Source: Candidatus Bathyarchaeota archaeon
GTDB lineage: Archaea > Thermoproteota > Bathyarchaeia > 40CM-2-53-6 > FEN-987
Length of the DNA: 8,751 bases
NCBI GenBank assembly: GCA_003152955.1
Contig: PMBQ01000451.1
Span: 1-8,751 of the forward strand
Direction: 5' to 3'
A program made the position numbers and the translations under genes. Below, one piece after another: positions 5,263-8,751 of this stretch (the stretch's first letter is position 1; every line of letters begins with the position of its first letter). The notes under the pieces were generated by a model that was not told where the DNA came from, did not search any database, and saw nothing but the letters and a program-made list of their open reading frames with translations.

Positions 5263-5344
5263 AGGTGGCTCAGTACGACTCAGGAATCGGTTCTCGCAAA
5301 TTGAACTCGTAGTGGTCCAAGTGACTCAGTTCCTGGATACCGAG

Positions 5345-5353
5345 TCTATATCT
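5345..5353 (+). promoter_or_regulatory. TATA-like element upstream of the SppA gene
   Basis: TCTATATCT lies 59 bases before ATG 5412, which would give a leader of about 35 bases. In-frame TAA at 5391-5393 limits the coding start to after this point. Confidence 0.4.
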
Positions 5354-5411
5354 TGGGCTGGTTGAATGGCGTATTCAGCGAAGGTTCACCTAAGTCAAGT
5401 GTTGTGGAAAC

Positions 5412-6206
5412 ATGATTATCCCTCGATCTCATATCGCGGCCGTAGAACTTACTGGGCCCATAGGCTCACGAATTAGGTCATCCGAATATGCCTGGATATT
5501 TGACGGGCTGCGTAGGAGCAGACGTGCGAAGTCGGTACTCCTGCTAATAGATTCGCCCGGCGGTTCAGCTACTGATTCCGGCTATCTTCAATCATCAATA
5601 GCCAAGCTCGCCGAAACAAAACCCGTGGTGGCTTTTGTTCAGGGCGTAGCCGCGTCTGGAGCCTACATGGCGGCTAGTCCGGCCACTAGAATTGTCGCGA
5701 TCCCAAGCGCCTTGGTCGGCTCAATCGGAGTGATATCCGTCATGCCGATACTGCGAGGCTTGCTGGATAGACTTGGCATAAACATTGAGGTGGTCAAGAG
5801 CGGAAGGCTCAAGGACATGGGATCATTCCATAGAGAACCAACTGATGAAGAAAGGAAGAAAGAACAGGAGCTAAGCGACGAGATCTACAACGAATTTGTT
5901 GACTCAGTCGCGAAATTCCGAAAGCTTGGGAACGAGCAGGTGAGGGCCTTCGCGACGGGAGAAATCTTCACAGCCAAGAAAGCGCTGCAGCTCGGATTGG
6001 TTGATGAGCTGGGCGACCAGAACCGCGCAATAGAGCTGGCCTCAGAGCTTGGAAAAGTCCCCAGACGCATAGTGTTCCAGAGACCAAGAAGAGGGCTCCT
6101 GCAGAGGTTCCTTCCCTTTGGCGTAGCCTCCACCATGGTCAATGAAGCCTACATCCGACTGGAAGAACTCTTGTTACAAGACCTGACTGTTAAGGTGAGG
6201 ACGTGA
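5412..6206 (+). CDS. sppA: SppA-type Ser/Lys protease (signal peptide peptidase, S49 family), lacking a membrane anchor
   Basis: The product has 264 residues from ATG 5412. The S49 core is complete. AVELTGPI forms the first strand, IDSPGGSATDS (47-56) makes the oxyanion-loop region, GVAASGAYMAAS holds the nucleophile S82, ALVGSIGVI (100-108) follows, and VVKSGRLKDMGS carries the general base K134. The Ser-Lys spacing of 52 equals that of the Bacillus (S147/K199) and Thermococcus (S162/K214) enzymes, which supports the assignment. These enzymes degrade cleaved signal peptides or hydrophobic peptides and usually have an N-terminal membrane helix. Here none is present, and a TAA at 5391-5393 excludes a longer N-terminus, so the protein is either cytoplasmic or attached by its C-terminal segment (LLQRFLPFG). 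The frequent partner NfeD is absent. Only an 11-codon ORF (6208-6243) follows before the convergent zinc-finger gene. An SD is weak (GTGGA). Confidence 0.92.
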   Translation: MIIPRSHIAAVELTGPIGSRIRSSEYAWIFDGLRRSRRAKSVLLLIDSPGGSATDSGYLQSSIAKLAETKPVVAFVQGVAASGAYMAASPATRIVAIPSALVGSIGVISVMPILRGLLDRLGINIEVVKSGRLKDMGSFHREPTDEERKKEQELSDEIYNEFVDSVAKFRKLGNEQVRAFATGEIFTAKKALQLGLVDELGDQNRAIELASELGKVPRRIVFQRPRRGLLQRFLPFGVASTMVNEAYIRLEELLLQDLTVKVRT

Positions 6207-6249
6207 AATGACATCAGGGGAAGAGATTGAACCATCATTCTAGATATCG

Positions 6250-6348
6250 TCATTTCTCATAACAGCTACATTTTCTTGCCCTATGGTTTGAACAGCCAAT
6301 CAACCTGTAATCCCTGCAACCACAAATAACGCACCTTTCTTCTGACAT
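6250..6348 (-). CDS. 32-residue Cys-rich zinc-finger micro-protein
   Basis: ATG 6348 is preceded by a clear SD, GGAGAT (6360-6355), six bases upstream, and the frame ends at TGA. In 32 residues there are six Cys and one His: C6-x-x-C9-x-C11, then C19-x-x-H22, then C27-x-C29, enough for one or two zinc sites. The rest is basic and polar, suggesting a small nucleic-acid or protein-binding finger. The frame stays open upstream to the TAG of the DUF5658-like gene, but the SD, and a linker that crosses T9/G9 homopolymers, argue for the internal ATG. A TATA-like AGTATACC (6439-6432) and a 12-bp palindrome stand upstream, so it may have its own promoter. It is convergent with sppA, with only 43 bases between the stops. 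The exact family is not recognised. Confidence 0.6.
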   Translation of the reverse strand: MSEERCVICGCRDYRLIGCSNHRARKCSCYEK

Positions 6349-6354
6349 CCAAAA

Positions 6355-6360
6355 ATCTCC
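6355..6360 (-). promoter_or_regulatory. Shine-Dalgarno GGAGAT of the zinc-finger micro-protein
   Basis: GGAGAT on the minus strand lies six bases before ATG 6348. It is the best-spaced SD in the window and is the reason the short form of this ORF was chosen over starts further upstream. Confidence 0.65.
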
Positions 6361-6439
6361 TGTCAATCGTCTGAGTTGTGGGTCCTTGAAAATTATTCCC
6401 CAGCCCGTTTTTCGTGGTTTTTGTGCGTGTGGGTATACT

Positions 6440-6451
6440 GGTGCGCGCACC
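6440..6451. promoter_or_regulatory. Perfect 12-bp palindrome GGTGCGCGCACC, possible operator
   Basis: The palindrome sits next to a TATA-like AGTATACC (minus strand, 6439-6432) about 90 bases before the zinc-finger start and directly downstream of the T9/G9 tract. Its position at a possible promoter suits a dimeric regulator binding site, but it could also fold as a short hairpin in RNA. Confidence 0.4.
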
Positions 6452-6452
6452 T

Positions 6453-6470
6453 CCCCCCCCCAAAAAAAAA
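6453..6470 (-). terminator. Poly-T9 terminator followed by a G9 tract
   Basis: On the minus strand nine T (6470-6462) follow the stop of the DUF5658-like gene (6481-6483) after ten bases. A T-run is the main intrinsic termination signal in archaea. It is joined directly to nine G (6461-6453). Such a double homopolymer is prone to slippage. Confidence 0.55.
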
Positions 6471-6480
6471 CCTGCACAAC

Positions 6481-6837
6481 CTAATTCCGTTCTTCCCACG
6501 CGAAGAATCCGATTGCTAACTGGACGAAGTACCATGCGGGAGAAAGCGCAGCTATAACCGTCTCCACTTTGACAACAAGTCCAAGTATGCGGTGCGCATC
6601 TGGATTCTTGAGTTTCAAAGCCCCATAGGTCATTGCACCAAACAAGATAGGACCGACGACAAACTTGCTAGTTGCGAAGCCCCAGCCCAACGGACCACCC
6701 ATAAGATAGACTATGGGGTCCAATTCGTGACTGCTGCGAATCATAGTTCCCCATATCGTAGTGATTCCATCTATCCAGGTTGAAATTATCAGAATTACAA
6801 GCCAATACTGCAGCTTCGTACAGTCAGCATTCCCCAA
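6481..6837 (-). CDS. DUF5658-like integral membrane protein
   Basis: The product has 118 residues from TTG 6837, stop TAG. Three or four hydrophobic segments are visible (about 10-30, 48-75, 84-114). The order of motifs is that of DUF5658-type proteins: an Asp at the end of the first helix (WIDGITTIWG), an acidic/Pro turn before the second (HELDPIVYLMGGPLGWGF), and a Lys within the next helix (ATSKFVVGPILFG). The function of this family is unknown. The TTG has no good SD, and an ATG just inside it is out of frame. The gap to the gene upstream (6889-7173) is 51 bases, and both fit one transcript ending at the T9 tract. A weak TATA-like ACATATCA near 6873-6880 could give a separate start. Confidence 0.75.
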   Translation of the reverse strand: MGNADCTKLQYWLVILIISTWIDGITTIWGTMIRSSHELDPIVYLMGGPLGWGFATSKFVVGPILFGAMTYGALKLKNPDAHRILGLVVKVETVIAALSPAWYFVQLAIGFFAWEERN

Positions 6838-6888
6838 TAGGTAATCAAGAGAAGAGGTCTTTTGGCTTTCTGATATGTGTGCGCCCAG

Positions 6889-7173
6889 TTACCCACGAGT
6901 GAGGAATCTAAACACGAATCCAAGAGTGGCTGAAAGTAACGCCACGACAAGACTCGAAATCAAGGACCAGACCCTCTCACTCCGACTCTCAGCGCGTCGA
7001 CGACTTTCAGAGTAGAAGTTCTGCACTTCGATCTTCGCCTGCTGGGCGACTGAGCCTCCATTCTTGGATTTCGACAAAATGTCATTCCAATGTTCGAAGA
7101 AATTGAGATAGTCAATCAAGTTAATCGTGTACTTCGGTGCCCAGCTTCCACCTGGAATAAAATTCTCCGGCAA
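6889..7173 (-). CDS. Tail-anchored small membrane protein
   Basis: The product has 94 residues from TTG 7173, stop TAA. It has a soluble N-terminal part (PGGSWAPKYTINLIDYLNFFEHW), a charged, probably helical middle (about 40-67, QQAKIEVQNFYSESRRRAESRSE) and one C-terminal helix (68-90, VWSLISSLVVALLSATLGFVFRF). The lack of a signal peptide and the terminal helix predict a tail-anchored protein with its bulk in the cytoplasm. The frame continues upstream through CAT CCG GCG to TAG 7194-7192, with an ATG two codons further (7200), so the start is not certain. The gap of 54 bases to the winged-helix membrane protein upstream suggests co-transcription. No known family is recognised. Confidence 0.65.
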   Translation of the reverse strand: MPENFIPGGSWAPKYTINLIDYLNFFEHWNDILSKSKNGGSVAQQAKIEVQNFYSESRRRAESRSERVWSLISSLVVALLSATLGFVFRFLTRG

Positions 7174-7227
7174 ATGCGGCGCACCCAGAACCTAGGCCAT
7201 TCTCAGGAGTATTCGCAAGCATCAATA

Positions 7228-8751
7228 TCATGAACCTGCTTCCCTTCGAATCAAACCTTTCTGTGAAAGTCTTGAGAGTGATTCCTTCAGCTCGGACTCG
7301 GTCACCCCAATTTCATAGGCAGCTCTGCTGATCGATATTTCCCCATGATGCCCTTCCACGTAGCTTAGAACGCGTTCGTCAAGAGATTCGCCTGCGACAG
7401 ACTTGGACATGGAAGTAGGTACAATCATGGACGGTGTCGGTTTGTTGTTCTGGCTGCCTGTTCTTTCTTGTCCTGGTTTCTTCTTCAACACGATGGCAAC
7501 AATGATCATTACGATCCCTGCAACGGCACCCAACAACCAAACCCATACTGGAATGGGCGAGGATGACTGCAGTGTCGAAGAATTCGGCTGGGAGTATTGA
7601 GTTACAGTTATGCCATCCAACGTGCAAGAGCTTCCTGAACAGCCGAATGTCATTGTTGGCGCTGTGTAAGTTGTCGTGGTTTGTGTTCCTGAGATGCTCG
7701 CCTCGGTCGTCGTTTGAGGCTGAATCTGTGAGGGATTTATGACCAGAATCACGTTTGCGACTCTCGTGATACCCCCACCCGATCCGGTTATGGTCACAGT
7801 GAATGAACCGGTTGGCGCGTTAGTTGGAATGGTCACGGTAAGCGTCGAGGAAAAGTCCGGAAGAGATGATGGTACGCTGAAAACGCCTCCAACTCCGGCA
7901 GGAAGCCCAGCCATAGTCAAAGAAACTTGCGAATTGAAGCCATTGAAACCTGAAACATGGACCAAGTACGATGCGGTCTGACCCTGAGTCGAAGCCTGCG
8001 ATGGCGGATTCACATCGATCCTGAAATCAGGCGACTGCCGAATCGTCAAGACCACAGTCATTTGTTGTGTTCTTGCTCCGGCGTTCCCCGCAATCGTGAT
8101 TGGATACTGCCCGGGAGATGCCGCTGTTGTCGTGGAGATAGAGAGAATAGAATTGAAGCTTGGTGTGCCAAATGTTGGATTCAGTGAAGCAGAGATGCCG
8201 CTTGGAAGAACGCCAGTTACAGCTAAGGCCACGTTCTGAGATGCTCCCGATACCCAGTTGACATAGACGGTGAAGGTCGTGCTCGCTCCAGGAGCGACAG
8301 TCTGCTGAGTCGGTGAGGCTGAAATGGAGAAGTCGAATGGCGGCGCGGTGGAGGTAAAGACGGTCTGATCTGTTACGGAAATTGTGACACTCCATGTATT
8401 ACTGGATCCGCTAACTTGGCTGCCCGACTGCAAATTCCTCGTATCCCAAATGAAGGAGACAATGCTGAGACGGTACTGTCCGGCTGAGCTGAAGGTAAGG
8501 GTGAATGAGGCAAATTCTCTGCCGGAAGTCGTAGCGGGGACAAGCGCGCAGACTACGGAGTCCCCGTAACTTGTTCCAGCCAGCGATTGACATGGAGTAG
8601 GAGAGGCCGCCGCCGATCCTTTTGCCAAGTTCGAAGTGATTCCATCGTAAATTCCGAAGACAAGATATCCCTGCGGATTGTAATAGTAATTGTAATAGAC
8701 TCCAAATGTGACTGTCGCTTGAGCCACTCCGTTCTGCAGGACCGCCTGCGA
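7228..8751 (-). CDS. Ig-repeat surface receptor-like protein with one membrane helix and a C-terminal cytoplasmic winged helix (5' end outside window)
   Basis: The frame is open through the right edge, so the N-terminus with any signal peptide is missing. 507 codons are visible. Numbering from the GTG at 8727, residues 1-125 form a beta-rich domain with Cys46 and Cys60. Two similar Ig/NPCBM-associated-type repeats follow (about 131-230, starting FDFSISASPTQQTVAPG, and 234-331, starting DFRIDVNPPSQASTQGQ). Next come a Thr-rich stalk with a CSGSSC loop, a membrane helix (392-414) followed by KKKPG, a flexible linker, and a winged-helix domain (about 449-499, LDERVLSYVEGHHGEISISR...LSRLSQKGLIRR). 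The positive charges after the helix put the winged helix in the cytoplasm. The layout resembles predicted archaeal membrane-associated transcription regulators (COG2512-like), in which an outer sensor is tied to DNA binding. It is the first gene of the probable minus-strand operon. The ligand is unknown. Confidence 0.85.
   Translation of the reverse strand, partial: SQAVLQNGVAQATVTFGVYYNYYYNPQGYLVFGIYDGITSNLAKGSAAASPTPCQSLAGTSYGDSVVCALVPATTSGREFASFTLTFSSAGQYRLSIVSFIWDTRNLQSGSQVSGSSNTWSVTISVTDQTVFTSTAPPFDFSISASPTQQTVAPGASTTFTVYVNWVSGASQNVALAVTGVLPSGISASLNPTFGTPSFNSILSISTTTAASPGQYPITIAGNAGARTQQMTVVLTIRQSPDFRIDVNPPSQASTQGQTASYLVHVSGFNGFNSQVSLTMAGLPAGVGGVFSVPSSLPDFSSTLTVTIPTNAPTGSFTVTITGSGGGITRVANVILVINPSQIQPQTTTEASISGTQTTTTYTAPTMTFGCSGSSCTLDGITVTQYSQPNSSTLQSSSPIPVWVWLLGAVAGIVMIIVAIVLKKKPGQERTGSQNNKPTPSMIVPTSMSKSVAGESLDERVLSYVEGHHGEISISRAAYEIGVTESELKESLSRLSQKGLIRREAGS

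Noticed and set aside
5103..5312. 69-codon plus-strand frame starting at GTG 5103
   Set aside because: It is a different phase from the CVEC knuckle, runs through the TGTGTGTG/CACACACA inverted repeat, and its product has no recognisable feature.
6281..6535. 84-codon minus-strand frame across the T9/G9 tract
   Set aside because: It is out of frame with both the DUF5658-like gene and the Cys-rich peptide, and translates the homopolymers into FFLGGGG-like sequence.
7403..8569. Several plus- and minus-strand frames inside the Ig/winged-helix gene
   Set aside because: They are shadows of a long gene with clear repeats, membrane helix and winged helix in its own frame.
1..8751. CRISPR array, insertion sequence or prophage
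   Set aside because: No regularly spaced repeats, no terminal inverted repeats with a transposase, and no integrase or phage structural gene were seen on either strand.

Overview
The window looks like a piece of an archaeal chromosome, most likely from the Thermoproteota side (Nitrososphaeria or Bathyarchaeia-like); that placement is an inference from style, not from a marker gene. The reasons are TATA-box promoters of archaeal type, Shine-Dalgarno sites of the GGTGA/GGAGAT kind, heavy use of TTG start codons, AGG/AGA arginine codons, Thr-rich stalked surface proteins with a C-terminal membrane anchor, an archaeal-type SppA, and a membrane protein that carries a winged helix. No rRNA, intact tRNA, CRISPR array, transposase or integrase was found.

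Layout. (a) 1-1660: the tail of a surface protein with an IPEW-plus-membrane-anchor C-terminus (+), a frameshifted two-helix membrane gene (+), and, convergent with them, a secreted Tyr/Gln-rich coiled-coil protein anchored at its C-terminus (-) with a visible TATA box, SD and TTG start. (b) 1962-3905: a NYN-domain nuclease-like protein (+), a 50-residue zinc ribbon (+), a poorly defined stretch with a tRNA-T-arm-like hairpin and a possible small ORF on the minus strand, and a HAD phosphatase (-). (c) 3906-5411: a gene-poor stretch seeded with micro-ORFs. Two of these (38 and 42 residues, one membrane helix each) share the C-terminus GYVMMSH, with only silent differences over that stretch. A small His/Cys ORF and a G/T-rich tract lie downstream. 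(d) 5412-6206: SppA-type serine/lysine protease without a membrane anchor (+). (e) 6250-8751, all minus strand and reading leftwards: an Ig-repeat receptor-like protein with one membrane helix and a C-terminal cytoplasmic winged helix (5' end outside the window), a tail-anchored 94-residue protein, a DUF5658-like membrane protein, a T9/G9 tract with a 12-bp palindrome, and a 32-residue Cys-rich zinc-finger peptide.

How it fits together. The right-hand minus-strand genes have gaps of about 50 bases and are probably co-transcribed. All three larger products are membrane proteins, and the first could link an outside stimulus to DNA binding inside; this is the most system-like part of the window. 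The rest are single genes with their own promoters (NYN, HAD, SppA, surface proteins), separated by long spacers rich in small ORFs. Several small reading frames contain a TAG shortly after an ATG or continue in frame past a TAG. I read most of these as TTG starts or decayed genes, but they are recorded because they could be tested.
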